Source: Lachnospiraceae bacterium (GTDB lineage Bacteria; Bacillota; Clostridia; Lachnospirales; Lachnospiraceae). From it: 22,643 bases of DNA. The notes under the pieces were generated by a model. The model was not told the origin of the DNA. It searched no databases and worked only from the letters and a program-made list of their open reading frames with translations. The DNA is taken from contig VSNR01000062.1 in NCBI GenBank assembly GCA_009774345.1, positions 1 to 22,643 of the forward strand, written 5' to 3'. Position numbers and translations under genes: made by a program. Shown here piece after piece: positions 7,789-16,364 of the stretch. The first letter of the stretch is position 1, and each line of letters begins with the position of its first letter.

Positions 7789-7817
7789 AAGGAGCTTCTC
7801 TTTTTGAGAAGCCCCTT
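7789..7817 (-). terminator. Intrinsic terminator of the ABC transporter operon
   Basis: On the minus strand a 10-bp GC-containing stem (7806-7815 with 7791-7800, one G-U pair) encloses an AAAAA loop and is followed by TTTT. It begins 16 nt after the permease stop codon. The G-U pair makes it a better hairpin on the minus than on the plus strand. Confidence 0.85.
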
Positions 7818-7832
7818 CTTTCATTGAAGTGC

Positions 7833-9218
7833 TTATTCATTGCGGATCGCCGCAAGCGGACTCAGCCGCATCGCCCTGAGAGACGGGATAAAGCCTGCTA
7901 TCATACCGATCACAATCGCAAACACGATCGCGAGCGGACTTAGCCACAGCGGAATCCGGCAGATGGCGCCGGTGATGCCCATATTGGCAGTCGCCTCACT
8001 CCCTGCCACCAGTCCATTGATCGCCAGACTCAGCCCATAGCTGAATCCGACACCGACCACACCGCCGATAAAGCCGATAAAGCCAGCCTCCATCAAAAAT
8101 AATCCCTGTATATTGCGGATATCACAGCCTAACACCTTCATAACACCAATCTCTTTGGTACGCTCATAGATCGACATCATCATCGTGTTGGTGATACTGA
8201 TCGCCGCTACCAGCATGGCGACCGCACCAATCGCACCGAGCACTGCCTGTATCATGTTCATCGTGTCCAACTCCTGCTGTATCCACTCTGCGGAGCTGTA
8301 GGCATTGTAACCGCTGTCCTTGAGCCATGTCGTCAGCTCTGTCACATTTTTCATGTCATCGACCTGAACAATAATCTCAGAATAAAAAAGTTCATTATAG
8401 GGCTTTCCATTCTTTCTGGTCGGCTGTCCCGGTATTGGATTTTTCTTGAAAATGCGCTTGAGCTCTGCCTTGAGCGCCTCCATATTACAGAGGATGCTCT
8501 GGCTGTTGTTGTTATTCCACTCTCCAAGCGCACCCTCCATGATACCGCACGCCTCGATCAGATACTTCTTGGGCTGCTTGACCGGGGTGCCGTCTGGACT
8601 GTTGCCGCCTCCCTGAGACTGCCAGTACGCATCCATATCAAAAATGACAAAGATCGGATCTTCCATCAGGTCAATATCCGGCGCCTCCCCTGTCTCCCAG
8701 AAGGAATACGTGTTTGTCTTTTCCACATAAAAATTTGTGAGCACATTATTTCCATAGAAAAATTGCAGCTCTGTCTCCGAATCCGGCAGCTTGCCCTTTC
8801 CGATTGGTACATTCATCGAATCGAACTCTTCTTGGGTAACGCCATAGATATCCAGATGCCCCGCATACTTTCCGACCTTCGCCATCGCCGAGATATTTAG
8901 CCGGGGGTAGACCTCCTTGACATGCTCCATCCCCAGAAGCTGCTGGACAAACGCATCGTCGAGCCGTTTCTCCTCATCCTGACCGCTGCCGCCGCTGCTG
9001 GTAGAAAAATAATATCCGCCGCCGGAAATCTGTATCTGTGTCATAGAGCTATAATTGGCATAGTTATCCAGCATGGACTCCTTGAGACCATTTCCGAGTG
9101 CGATCATCACAACGATGGAGGTAATCCCAATCACCACACCCAGCACTGTCAGCACAGTACGCAGCTTTCGTTTCCACAGATTAGAGATGCTCATGCGCAG
9201 TAAATCAAAGAATTTCAT
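7833..9218 (-). CDS. ABC transporter permease, MacB/FtsX type
   Basis: This is a 461-residue membrane protein with the MacB layout. An N-terminal amphipathic stretch (KFFDLLRMSISNLWKRKLRT) leads into TM1 at about 21-43. A large extracytoplasmic domain follows at about 44-315, then three C-terminal TM segments at about 320-455, with the FtsX-core motif YERTKEIGVMKVLGC after TM2. The protein ends in RAMRLSPLAAIRNE, the usual MacB tail. Its start overlaps the stop of the upstream gene by one base (TAATG), so the two are translationally coupled. MacB-type systems use ATP to work on substrates or partners outside the membrane rather than to move them through a channel. The extracytoplasmic domain carries a Gly/Ser/Tyr-rich stretch after TM1. 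The partner here is probably the anchored protein encoded just upstream. No substrate can be named. Confidence 0.92.
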   Translation of the reverse strand: MKFFDLLRMSISNLWKRKLRTVLTVLGVVIGITSIVVMIALGNGLKESMLDNYANYSSMTQIQISGGGYYFSTSSGGSGQDEEKRLDDAFVQQLLGMEHVKEVYPRLNISAMAKVGKYAGHLDIYGVTQEEFDSMNVPIGKGKLPDSETELQFFYGNNVLTNFYVEKTNTYSFWETGEAPDIDLMEDPIFVIFDMDAYWQSQGGGNSPDGTPVKQPKKYLIEACGIMEGALGEWNNNNSQSILCNMEALKAELKRIFKKNPIPGQPTRKNGKPYNELFYSEIIVQVDDMKNVTELTTWLKDSGYNAYSSAEWIQQELDTMNMIQAVLGAIGAVAMLVAAISITNTMMMSIYERTKEIGVMKVLGCDIRNIQGLFLMEAGFIGFIGGVVGVGFSYGLSLAINGLVAGSEATANMGITGAICRIPLWLSPLAIVFAIVIGMIAGFIPSLRAMRLSPLAAIRNE

Positions 9219-10879
9219 TATTCATCATCCCCATCCAGTAAATCCATATCCTCCTGATGCTTCTTCGCCTTTCTCTTTTTAGAGACAATCACGATCACTG
9301 CCACAACCACCACTACTGCCGCAGCGCCGCCAAGGATGCCAATCAGCGGAACCCCCTTCTTTACCGGTTCTTCCTCCATTGGCTCCATCGGCATATCCTC
9401 CATCATTCCCTCATCCATCATCATCTCATAGACCAAGAGATTCAGGTCTTTTTCGAAGCGTGTCTCATTCCCTGCCTCGTCCTCGTAGGAGATCACCGCC
9501 TTGACAATTCCTTCTCCTGTATCCGGCGCAATACCTGTCAGCATAGAATCTACATTCTGTGTCGCACCCGGCGCAATATTGCCAAGATAGGTAATACCGC
9601 TCTCCACGGATGCACTCTCATATGTGACCTTTACATTGTACAGCGTTGTCTTACCTGTATTAAATACGCTAAACATCACATTGGACTGCTCGCCCACTGC
9701 AATCGACTCCGGCATAATTTCCGCAGAGCCTGTGTCAATCTTCGCCTCCTGCTTGATCGGCACAGATACATGTGCCACATCCGACATATTGATCTGGTCC
9801 TCTGTGTCATATTTCATATTGACTGTCAGCACATAAGGTTTCTGTGAAAGGTCTGATTTTGCCTCCATCTCGATGCTCATATCGTAGGTTTCACCCGGCG
9901 AAATGCGCTCTGTGTAGACTGAGCTGGAACCGGATGTCGGCAGAAACGCCGAATAGGTAGCATCTGCATCTTTTCCTTCTACGGTTGCCTCCAAGTTAAA
10001 GAGTACATTTTCAACCGCGGTAGCCTTGGATGTGTTTTTCACACTCACGGATAATTTAAAGGTGGACCCTGCGTACACAACCTCTGGCTCTGTGCGGTAT
10101 CCTGTTACAATAATACGCGGATTGGAGGCTTTTTTGTCCGGGTCCTCGATCAATGTCTTGCTCGGATTCGCGCCTTTTACATTGATATACGTCGTGACAT
10201 CTGTCTCCACCAAGGCGCCGCTCTGATAATACGTTGCATGGAATGTCAAAGGATAACATCCTGTGAGCACATCCTGCCTCACATTGAAATACCAGCCAAT
10301 ATCCATGCGCTTGCCAAAGGCATCCACGGTGTCATCCGCCGCCTGTATGATCTGAATCGTCTGGGCATCATACGCCTGATTAATATCAAACGGCCACTTG
10401 GTTCTGTCGTTCGAAACGGTTGGCGTCACCACAACGTCCGTGATATCCGTCTTACCCAGATTGATCAGCGACAGTACGACAAAGGTCTGTTCCCCATATT
10501 TTGCATCCAGAATCGGCACTTCATTGGAGAGCATCAGGAACTTCTCTGTGCCGGATGTGTTTTCCTTGGCAATCTCACCCAGATACCCTTCAATCTCTGT
10601 CTCATAACTTGTCAGCTCTGACATGGTGAGTCCTGCATTTTTCATATATGTCATCGCGCTGTTATAGATTTTATCCATGCGCTTAATCTTCTCTTCTGTC
10701 AGGTCATAGCGCAGTTTCAAATCACTGTAATAGCGGTTCAGCTGTCCCCTGATTTGGTCTTTCCACTCATCTGATACATACTCCGGTGAATCTCCCTCCT
10801 CCGCAAAGACAGTCCGTGTGCTGCCGCACAGCATCACGACCATCAGCATCATCACCAGTATCCTTTTTAATTGTTTCAT
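9218..10879 (-). CDS. Exported membrane-anchored protein with CARDB-like Ig-fold domains, ABC-associated
   Basis: This is a 553-residue exported protein. It has a signal peptide (about 1-27, ending VFA) and a coiled, charged N-terminal part (about 30-100). Several Ig-like beta domains follow at about 105-485, resembling the CARDB/NEW3 or COG1361 type (for example VPILDAKYGEQTFVVLSLIN and a second copy around IMPESIAVGEQSNVMFSVFN). Next come a Met- and Glu-rich segment (486-506), one C-terminal TM helix (about 509-532) and a basic then acidic cytoplasmic tail. The bulk should sit outside the membrane. The start is taken at the ATG at 10879, 6 nt from GGAGG (10886-10890); an in-frame ATG at 10885 abuts the site. 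It lies between ATPase and permease genes, where MacA-type adaptors often sit, but it has no hairpin or lipoyl adaptor features. It may be the permease's extracellular partner; that is inference. Confidence 0.8.
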   Translation of the reverse strand: MKQLKRILVMMLMVVMLCGSTRTVFAEEGDSPEYVSDEWKDQIRGQLNRYYSDLKLRYDLTEEKIKRMDKIYNSAMTYMKNAGLTMSELTSYETEIEGYLGEIAKENTSGTEKFLMLSNEVPILDAKYGEQTFVVLSLINLGKTDITDVVVTPTVSNDRTKWPFDINQAYDAQTIQIIQAADDTVDAFGKRMDIGWYFNVRQDVLTGCYPLTFHATYYQSGALVETDVTTYINVKGANPSKTLIEDPDKKASNPRIIVTGYRTEPEVVYAGSTFKLSVSVKNTSKATAVENVLFNLEATVEGKDADATYSAFLPTSGSSSVYTERISPGETYDMSIEMEAKSDLSQKPYVLTVNMKYDTEDQINMSDVAHVSVPIKQEAKIDTGSAEIMPESIAVGEQSNVMFSVFNTGKTTLYNVKVTYESASVESGITYLGNIAPGATQNVDSMLTGIAPDTGEGIVKAVISYEDEAGNETRFEKDLNLLVYEMMMDEGMMEDMPMEPMEEEPVKKGVPLIGILGGAAAVVVVVAVIVIVSKKRKAKKHQEDMDLLDGDDE

Positions 10880-10892
10880 CTTCATCCTCCAT

Positions 10893-11687
10893 TCATGAGT
10901 TCTTCAACGTTTCCCCTTTTGCATCCTGCTGCTTTTCGATCTGCGCAGTCTCAGAAGCAGCCAGCGCCGCTTTCTCCGTATTATCAACCATATCTACAAT
11001 CTTGCCGTCTACAATTCGAATGATCTTGTCCGCAAAACTTGCCAGCGTATTGTCATGTGTAACCATAATCAGTGTTCGCTTCTGCTCGCGCACGACATTC
11101 TGCATCAGGTTCATAATCTCCCGCGACGTGTTGGAATCAAGATTTCCAGTCGGCTCATCTGCAAAGATAATCTCAGGATTCACCACAAGCGCCCGCGCGA
11201 CACCGACACGCTGCTGCTGTCCGCCGGACATCTGATTGGGTCTGTGATCCCAGTATTTGTCCAGCCCTACCATATGTACCATCTTCTTTGCACGCTTGAT
11301 GCGCTCTCTCTTAGACACGCCCTGAAAGGTCAATGGAAGCGCTACATTCTCCACTGCATTCATGGTTCCCATCAGATTAAATGACTGAAAAATAAAACCA
11401 ATATGCTCCCGCCGGAAGCGGACGAGCTGATTTTCATTTTTCCGCTCCATATGCTCACCGATGATGACAATTTCACCCTTTGTCGGTTTTTCCAATCCTG
11501 CAAGCATATTGAGCAGTGTTGATTTACCTGAACCGGATGTTCCCACAATGGCACAGAACTCACCGCGGTTGATACTGAAGCTCACGCCATTGAGCGCACG
11601 CACTCTGTTCTCACCGATGCGGTACACTTTATACAAATCCTTCACCATAATGACCGGTTTGGTCTTTCCCTTTTCTACCCCAGACAT
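10893..11687 (-). CDS. ABC transporter ATP-binding protein, MacB/LolD type
   Basis: This 264-residue ATPase powers the permease encoded two genes downstream. It shows Walker A GTSGSGKST (49-57), Q-loop Q101, signature MSGGQQQR (153-160), Walker B IIFADEPTGNLD (173-184) and H-loop H211. The FADEPTGNLD form is typical of the MacB/LolD/FtsE group. A Gln/Ala-rich tail of about 30 residues follows the fold. The reading frame is open up to a GTG at 11732. I chose the ATG at 11687 because AGGGGG lies 5 nt upstream. The longer start has no ribosome site and would place a hairpin (11707-11734) inside the coding region. The next gene begins 13 nt after the stop. The promoter and a structured leader lie upstream. 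Confidence 0.93.
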   Translation of the reverse strand: MSGVEKGKTKPVIMVKDLYKVYRIGENRVRALNGVSFSINRGEFCAIVGTSGSGKSTLLNMLAGLEKPTKGEIVIIGEHMERKNENQLVRFRREHIGFIFQSFNLMGTMNAVENVALPLTFQGVSKRERIKRAKKMVHMVGLDKYWDHRPNQMSGGQQQRVGVARALVVNPEIIFADEPTGNLDSNTSREIMNLMQNVVREQKRTLIMVTHDNTLASFADKIIRIVDGKIVDMVDNTEKAALAASETAQIEKQQDAKGETLKNS

Positions 11688-11692
11688 TTCAG

Positions 11693-11698
11693 CCCCCT
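11693..11698 (-). promoter_or_regulatory. Ribosome binding site deciding the ABC ATPase start
   Basis: AGGGGG lies 5 nt before the ATG at 11687. No comparable site precedes the in-frame GTG at 11732. Confidence 0.6.
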
Positions 11699-11706
11699 GT
11701 ATTTGC

Positions 11707-11734
11707 GAGTGTCTCAGACGATGCTGAGACACTC
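11707..11734. promoter_or_regulatory. Perfect 11-bp inverted repeat in the leader of the ABC operon
   Basis: Arms GAGTGTCTCAG (11707-11717) and CTGAGACACTC (11724-11734) flank a 6-nt loop. It sits between the promoter and the ribosome site, about 20 nt before the start codon. It lacks a U-tract, so it is not a terminator. It could be a repressor operator or an mRNA-stabilising or translation-controlling hairpin. Confidence 0.65.
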
Positions 11735-11769
11735 AGAAATCTGTTGTTGACATTTACACTGAAACCGCC

Positions 11770-11796
11770 AACTGTGTTATTCGAATTAATACAGTT
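11770..11796. promoter_or_regulatory. Imperfect dyad between ABC operon promoter and leader hairpin
   Basis: AACTGT (11770-11775) and ACAGTT (11791-11796) flank a centre containing TTCGAA. It lies just downstream of the predicted transcription start, a usual place for a repressor site. The short arms make this tentative. Confidence 0.3.
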
Positions 11797-11814
11797 CATA
11801 CGATTTCCATTGAA

Positions 11815-11843
11815 ATCATAGCACACATTATACAAAGTTGCAA
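11815..11843 (-). promoter_or_regulatory. Predicted promoter of the ABC transporter operon
   Basis: On the minus strand, TTGCAA (11838-11843) and TATGAT (11815-11820, five of six) are 17 nt apart, giving a leader of about 120 nt. An alternative perfect TATAAT lies within the spacer (11827-11832) but lacks a good -35 box. Confidence 0.55.
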
Positions 11844-11868
11844 CCTAAATAAAGAAAAAATAAGAATT

Positions 11869-11906
11869 AAAAACGAGGATAAGAATCACATCTTATCCCC
11901 GTTTTT
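11869..11906 (-). terminator. Intrinsic terminator of the surface-protein operon
   Basis: Fifteen-nt arms (11892-11906 and 11869-11883) surround an 8-nt loop, starting 10 nt after the stop codon of the SH3-like gene. The one imperfect pair is G-U on the minus strand but A-C on the plus strand. A T-rich run follows on the minus strand. Both facts fit termination of the minus-strand operon. Confidence 0.88.
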
Positions 11907-11916
11907 AGCCTGTAGA

Positions 11917-12909
11917 TCAATATTCATAGTCCACATACTCTGTGTCCTTGCGGAGTTTGCCATGCACAATATTATTTCTGTATGCTTTATCATCGTCACT
12001 CTGGTACTTTATCCCTTTTCTGAAATCTGACATGATATCCCGCTCATCAGGCACCAGTGAACTCGCGGTCTCTGTCTCTACGATCGCGATGCTGGCTACC
12101 TGTGTCACTGGGGCATACGCAAACTCGCTGAACTCTGTCCAGTAGTTATTCATATGCTCATACGAATCCGTATACTCCACATCATAGGGAAAAATCTCCA
12201 CAATCTTATCATATCCTGTCTTAAACTGGAAGATCGCAAGCTGTCCCTTCAGCTCGATTGGATTCTGAAACTGATAATACACCACCCGCGAAGAACCTGA
12301 TACCGGCGGCGGTGTCGGCACTGGCGGCGCCGAGGGAGACCACTGCGATGTGAACTCATACTTTGTCACATTCAGATCAATATCTTTCTTGACCGGATCT
12401 TCATAGAGCATCTTAAAAGAAACCCCCAGCTCGTCATTGATCTTGGCATAGAGCATCACCTTCTTGCCGACATAGCTGTTGTAGATATCCTTCTTGATCT
12501 CCTTTTGTTTGTTCAGGGTGAGATAGACAAACTCATATCCCAGCTCTGCCGCTGTCCGCTGTGCATCCGCAACCTGCCTGTCGTCATTTTTCTTGATACC
12601 GATTGCCCCCGCAGAGGTGACAGAATCCATCTTGACATAGGCAATCACCCCGAGATTAATCCGGTACCATCCATTCGAATACATGCCGATAACGCGCACC
12701 GGAACATTCGCGCCGATTGTTGTCAGAACGGTTGATTCATAGCTTGGCTCTGCATAGACAACACAATTATCTTTGGTGTAGTATACATCCTGCATCGCTG
12801 TATAGGTCGGACCCTTCGCATATACTGCCAGCTCTGTCTGTACAGAAGTAAACAACACTGCGGCTGCCATCATAACCGCTGCGGCTTTTTTCCTAAAACT
12901 CTTACGCAT
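11917..12909 (-). CDS. Exported protein with N-terminal bacterial SH3-like domain
   Basis: This is a 330-residue secreted protein. The signal peptide is basic, then hydrophobic, with probable cleavage after VYA (residue 31). A bacterial SH3-like module follows at about 36-98, with the usual features: VYAEPSYESTVLTTIGANVPVRV, then a GWYRI core and an AYVK strand. Such modules often bind peptidoglycan. The middle region (about 105-190) is charged and alpha/beta. A proline-rich hinge (191-204, PSAPPVPTPPP) separates it from a beta-rich C-terminal part with many Tyr and acidic residues that I do not recognise. There is no TM or sorting signal, so it is probably held by the SH3 part or released. 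AGGAGG lies 7 nt before the start. It is the last of four genes, 17 nt after the previous stop, and the operon terminator follows. Confidence 0.85.
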   Translation of the reverse strand: MRKSFRKKAAAVMMAAAVLFTSVQTELAVYAKGPTYTAMQDVYYTKDNCVVYAEPSYESTVLTTIGANVPVRVIGMYSNGWYRINLGVIAYVKMDSVTSAGAIGIKKNDDRQVADAQRTAAELGYEFVYLTLNKQKEIKKDIYNSYVGKKVMLYAKINDELGVSFKMLYEDPVKKDIDLNVTKYEFTSQWSPSAPPVPTPPPVSGSSRVVYYQFQNPIELKGQLAIFQFKTGYDKIVEIFPYDVEYTDSYEHMNNYWTEFSEFAYAPVTQVASIAIVETETASSLVPDERDIMSDFRKGIKYQSDDDKAYRNNIVHGKLRKDTEYVDYEY

Positions 12910-12926
12910 CCATCCACCTCCTGCGG

Positions 12927-14384
12927 TTAGTAATTGTTGATTTTTACAGTTGATTCAAAAGAATCATCTTTATACGAGCTCTTGGCATTGACCGTCACCT
13001 CTGTGAACGTGCAGCCCTCAAAGGCAGATGTGCCAATGCTGAGTGTATTCTTTGGAATCGTCACGCTTGCAAGCGCTGTGCAGCCATTGAATGCACTGTC
13101 ACCGATACTGATCACAGACTTTGGAAATGTCACTTCTGGAATCCCTGTACAGCCGCTGAATGCGCTCTCCGGGATTGCCTCTATACCTGTCTTGATGCTG
13201 AGTGACTTGATGCCCACACAGTTTAGAAATGCACTGTCCATCATCGTCCGCATTGTGCCCGGAAGCTTCACCTCAGAGATCGCCGCGCATTCTGCAAAGG
13301 CACTCTCACCGATCACTTCCAGCCCGCTTGGCCACTTGGTCAGCTCCATTGCTGCACAGCCATTAAATGCCTCTTTCTCAATTCTTGTCAACGAAGATGG
13401 AAGTTTTGTCAATTCCATCTTTGCACAGTTATTAAATGCCTGTTCTTCAATGATCTGAATATCATTGCCAAGCTTGACTGTCCTAAGAGATTCACACTCA
13501 TTAAACGCTTTCTTGCCAATCTTAGTGACACCATCAGGAATGGTAATGCGCGTAAGCTTCGGGCAGCTATCGAAAATCCCTTCTCCCATTTCAGTCAGCG
13601 CATCAGGCAGGTTGACATCCACCAGCAGCTCACTGCTCTTAAAAACATTGTTTCCAATCTTCCAAACGCTGTCAGGTACAGATATCCTGACAAGAGTCTT
13701 AGAACTTGCTAACGCCGAATCTCCAATCTCCGTAACTGGCTGTCCGTCAATCTTATCAGGAATATCCAGCGAAGAAGCTGTGCCGACATACTTTTTGATC
13801 GCCACATGATCTTTGTACAACGTATATTCAAATTCGCTGTTCTTCTTCTCCTCTGTCTTATCTTCCTCTGTGGAGGACTCCTCCACACTAGACTCCTCTG
13901 TCTCTGTCACATCCTCCGAAGGATCTTCGAGAAAATAAGCATGGTCATCATTTCGATTGCCATCCACAGAGCCATTTGTTTTAGGCTTGCTCCCCGATGT
14001 GCCTGATGACGTGCTGGTTCCCGATGCAGTGCCTGAATTTGACGTTGTCCCTGAATGATCGGTGCCTCCCTGCGGTCTTGAGGCTTCCTGTGCCTCCTTG
14101 GAAGCTACAGCCGCTGATTCGTCCTCGAACACCTGCATCGCCTGTGAATAATTTCTCTGTGAATCCTCAATGAGTGACTGGATATCCGCTGGAAACTCAC
14201 CATCTGCCAGCGTCATTTCCTCTGTTCCCGTGATGGTTTCTGTCTCCGACTCAATCTCTGAGACAATCTCTGTCGTTGTCTCCGGCTCTGCACCGATCAC
14301 TCCTGTCTTATTCAGATACATTCCCAGCAGGATAGCAAATGCAACAGTACATCCGCCTACCATTCCCCAAAAAAGTTTTTCCAT
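12927..14384 (-). CDS. Membrane-anchored BspA-like leucine-rich-repeat protein
   Basis: This is a 485-residue protein. One N-terminal TM segment (about 7-25) has no clear cleavage site and probably acts as an anchor. An extracellular low-complexity stalk follows: Glu/Thr-rich (32-58), Gly/Ser/Thr-rich (105-135) and Glu/Ser-rich (150-182). Residues about 186-480 form some eleven BspA/TpLRR (LRR_5) repeats of about 23 residues, each with the pattern IP-x-x-V-x-x-I-G-x-x-A-F-x-x-C. Two neighbours (about 318-340 and 341-363) share MELTK and look recently duplicated. Such repeats mediate binding to proteins or host matrix in other bacteria; no ligand can be named here. The start has GGGGA about 8 nt upstream, somewhat weak. 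The gene is 39 nt after the previous stop and 17 nt before the SH3-like gene. Confidence 0.9.
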   Translation of the reverse strand: MEKLFWGMVGGCTVAFAILLGMYLNKTGVIGAEPETTTEIVSEIESETETITGTEEMTLADGEFPADIQSLIEDSQRNYSQAMQVFEDESAAVASKEAQEASRPQGGTDHSGTTSNSGTASGTSTSSGTSGSKPKTNGSVDGNRNDDHAYFLEDPSEDVTETEESSVEESSTEEDKTEEKKNSEFEYTLYKDHVAIKKYVGTASSLDIPDKIDGQPVTEIGDSALASSKTLVRISVPDSVWKIGNNVFKSSELLVDVNLPDALTEMGEGIFDSCPKLTRITIPDGVTKIGKKAFNECESLRTVKLGNDIQIIEEQAFNNCAKMELTKLPSSLTRIEKEAFNGCAAMELTKWPSGLEVIGESAFAECAAISEVKLPGTMRTMMDSAFLNCVGIKSLSIKTGIEAIPESAFSGCTGIPEVTFPKSVISIGDSAFNGCTALASVTIPKNTLSIGTSAFEGCTFTEVTVNAKSSYKDDSFESTVKINNY

Positions 14385-14423
14385 TCTGTCTTCCCCGGTT
14401 ACTTTCTCTTTTTATAATATACC

Positions 14424-16337
14424 TTATTTCTTAAAATCGTCCTCCGAAATCTGTGTTCCATAAAACGCACCGCGCACCACGGTCTTTAAGCCTTCGCATC
14501 CTGTCAAGCCTGTCAGCGAACTACAGTTACGGAAAGCCTCCGCGCAAATCTTCTCCACAGAAACTGGTATTGCCACATCAAGAATCTCTTTGTGTCCCTT
14601 AAACACTTCCGAGCCAATCTGTTTCACGCTGTCAGGAATCTCCACGTGCTCCGCGCTTCCCCTGTACGCCAGCAAAATGCCGTCACCCACAATCAGGAAA
14701 TCGCCGTCCTCACTGTCAGAAGTGCCATCGCGCCAGTCTTTCAGCCAAGGTGTCCCCTCGAATGCCTTTGTTCCAATCGCCGAGACGGTATCGGGTATCG
14801 TCACGTCTTTCAGATTTGCACAAGACATAAATGCACCGTACTCTATCTCTGTGACGTTTTCAGGAATGACCACAGACTTTAGACCGCTCTCTGCATATGC
14901 CAGTCTGCCAATCGTCTTGATATTCTCCTCGATCTTCGTCTCGGTCAAATCTTTCTGTTTATAGAATTTACGCTGTGCGATGCTGTCATCCTTGTTCAGC
15001 TCATAGCTCACGCTGATTGAATTTTCTGTCTTGTCTGGAGCAGAATTTGTCCCTGTGTCCGTCTCCTGACCTTCCTCCACAAGATCCGGCTCAATCCCAC
15101 CAGGAATACCATATACCTGTCCCTTGTGGTTATCCATCAACACGACTGCCTTTCCAGCTACAATGACAGTCTTTCCTAGCACATTATCCTTCTCCGGTAC
15201 ATCGAGCGGATGAATATACTTTGCTGTGCTCTCAAACTCAGAGGGCTTCTGCTGTGTTGTATTATTCTCATTCTTGTTGTCAGTGTCATTCTGACTGCCA
15301 CTGTTTTCATCATCCGATGCTGTATCCGTTTCATCTGTCGCAGCCGTTGTCTGTGAGTCCTCTGTCTCATTAGAATCAGTGCTGTCGCCTACATTGGGCT
15401 TCTGCTCCATCCCGGCATTGCTGTCCATAAAATCGTCTGGATACTCATCTGCCTTGTAAATCACTTCAATATCATGATCTTTGCCAAAAGTATCCGCTGT
15501 GCTCGACTTGCTGGTACAAATCTGAAACTCAGAAGTGCCAGAAAATGCTTTCTTGTCAATAGATACTACAGAATCTGGTATCACAACCTGTTTTAGATTT
15601 GTATTGTTTGCTATCGCACGCTCTCCGATGCCTGTCGTTGGTTCCTGTATCACGACATTCTCCACACTCCCCATACTGGACATTGCCTGTCTGGGGATTC
15701 CTGAGACTTTTGAAGAAATTTTCACATTCTTCGTATTCTGAAGATTCCAAAATGCATAAGTATCAATGTTTTCCACCGTTTCGGGCATCACGTAGTTCTC
15801 GCCCTCACGCGCTGGAAGCACCTGATACAGCATTGTCATATTTCCATTATAAATTGCACCATTATAATACGTCAGGTACTCATTGTCCCCATCAATCGTA
15901 ACTTTCGCAAGACTGTCACAATTGGCAAACACGCCTGAGCCCCATGAACTCACATTCTCTCCGATCTGAACTGAAGTGAGCGCCGTACAACCCTCAAAAG
16001 CGCCGGGTCCCACCTTCTCGATCGAATCCGGCAGAATCACACTGGTGAGTGCCGTACAATTCTTGAATGCATTGTATGAGATCTGTTCTACAGAACTGGG
16101 AATCTCTATACTTGTGATGATCTCATTCCCCGAAAACGCCTCATCTCCAATGCTTGTGATTGTATCCGGGATACTGACAAAAGTGTCAGTTCCCAGATAT
16201 TTTGTCAACGTTGTTCCCTTGATGCGGAATCTGTCATCCTCGGCGGCTGTCACGCCGCCGATTCCACTGGCAACCGTCACAATCGCAAGGACTCCTATCA
16301 ATACTATGCCTGCAACAGCAATATGTAATCTCTTCAT
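14424..16337 (-). CDS. Secreted or anchored BspA-like leucine-rich-repeat protein, two repeat blocks
   Basis: This is a 637-residue protein. The N-terminal hydrophobic segment (about 6-29) ends VTAAED, either a cleaved signal peptide or an anchor. A first block of BspA-type repeats covers about 41-290 (IPDTITSIGDEAFSG, then similar units). A linker rich in Thr, Ser, Asp, Glu and Asn (about 300-370) leads to a non-repeat segment (about 375-465). That segment has a short beta domain (NVLGKTVIVAGKAVVLMDN). A second repeat block covers about 470-630. The C-terminus has no TM or sorting motif. The start has AAGGAG 5 nt upstream. It lies 27 nt downstream of the giant gene and is clearly co-transcribed. 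The split repeat arrangement could give two separate binding faces. The role is inferred as cell surface only. Confidence 0.9.
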   Translation of the reverse strand: MKRLHIAVAGIVLIGVLAIVTVASGIGGVTAAEDDRFRIKGTTLTKYLGTDTFVSIPDTITSIGDEAFSGNEIITSIEIPSSVEQISYNAFKNCTALTSVILPDSIEKVGPGAFEGCTALTSVQIGENVSSWGSGVFANCDSLAKVTIDGDNEYLTYYNGAIYNGNMTMLYQVLPAREGENYVMPETVENIDTYAFWNLQNTKNVKISSKVSGIPRQAMSSMGSVENVVIQEPTTGIGERAIANNTNLKQVVIPDSVVSIDKKAFSGTSEFQICTSKSSTADTFGKDHDIEVIYKADEYPDDFMDSNAGMEQKPNVGDSTDSNETEDSQTTAATDETDTASDDENSGSQNDTDNKNENNTTQQKPSEFESTAKYIHPLDVPEKDNVLGKTVIVAGKAVVLMDNHKGQVYGIPGGIEPDLVEEGQETDTGTNSAPDKTENSISVSYELNKDDSIAQRKFYKQKDLTETKIEENIKTIGRLAYAESGLKSVVIPENVTEIEYGAFMSCANLKDVTIPDTVSAIGTKAFEGTPWLKDWRDGTSDSEDGDFLIVGDGILLAYRGSAEHVEIPDSVKQIGSEVFKGHKEILDVAIPVSVEKICAEAFRNCSSLTGLTGCEGLKTVVRGAFYGTQISEDDFKK

Positions 16338-16364
16338 ATTGGCTCCTTTTCCCTTGTCTCATGT

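Noticed and set aside
10786..11235. 149-codon plus-strand open frame opposite the ABC ATPase
   Set aside because: It is a Ser-rich shadow of the ATPase and exported-protein genes with no independent support.
11732..11732. GTG start for the ABC ATPase, giving 279 residues
   Set aside because: There is no ribosome site, the extra residues precede the conserved fold, and they would be encoded by the leader hairpin.
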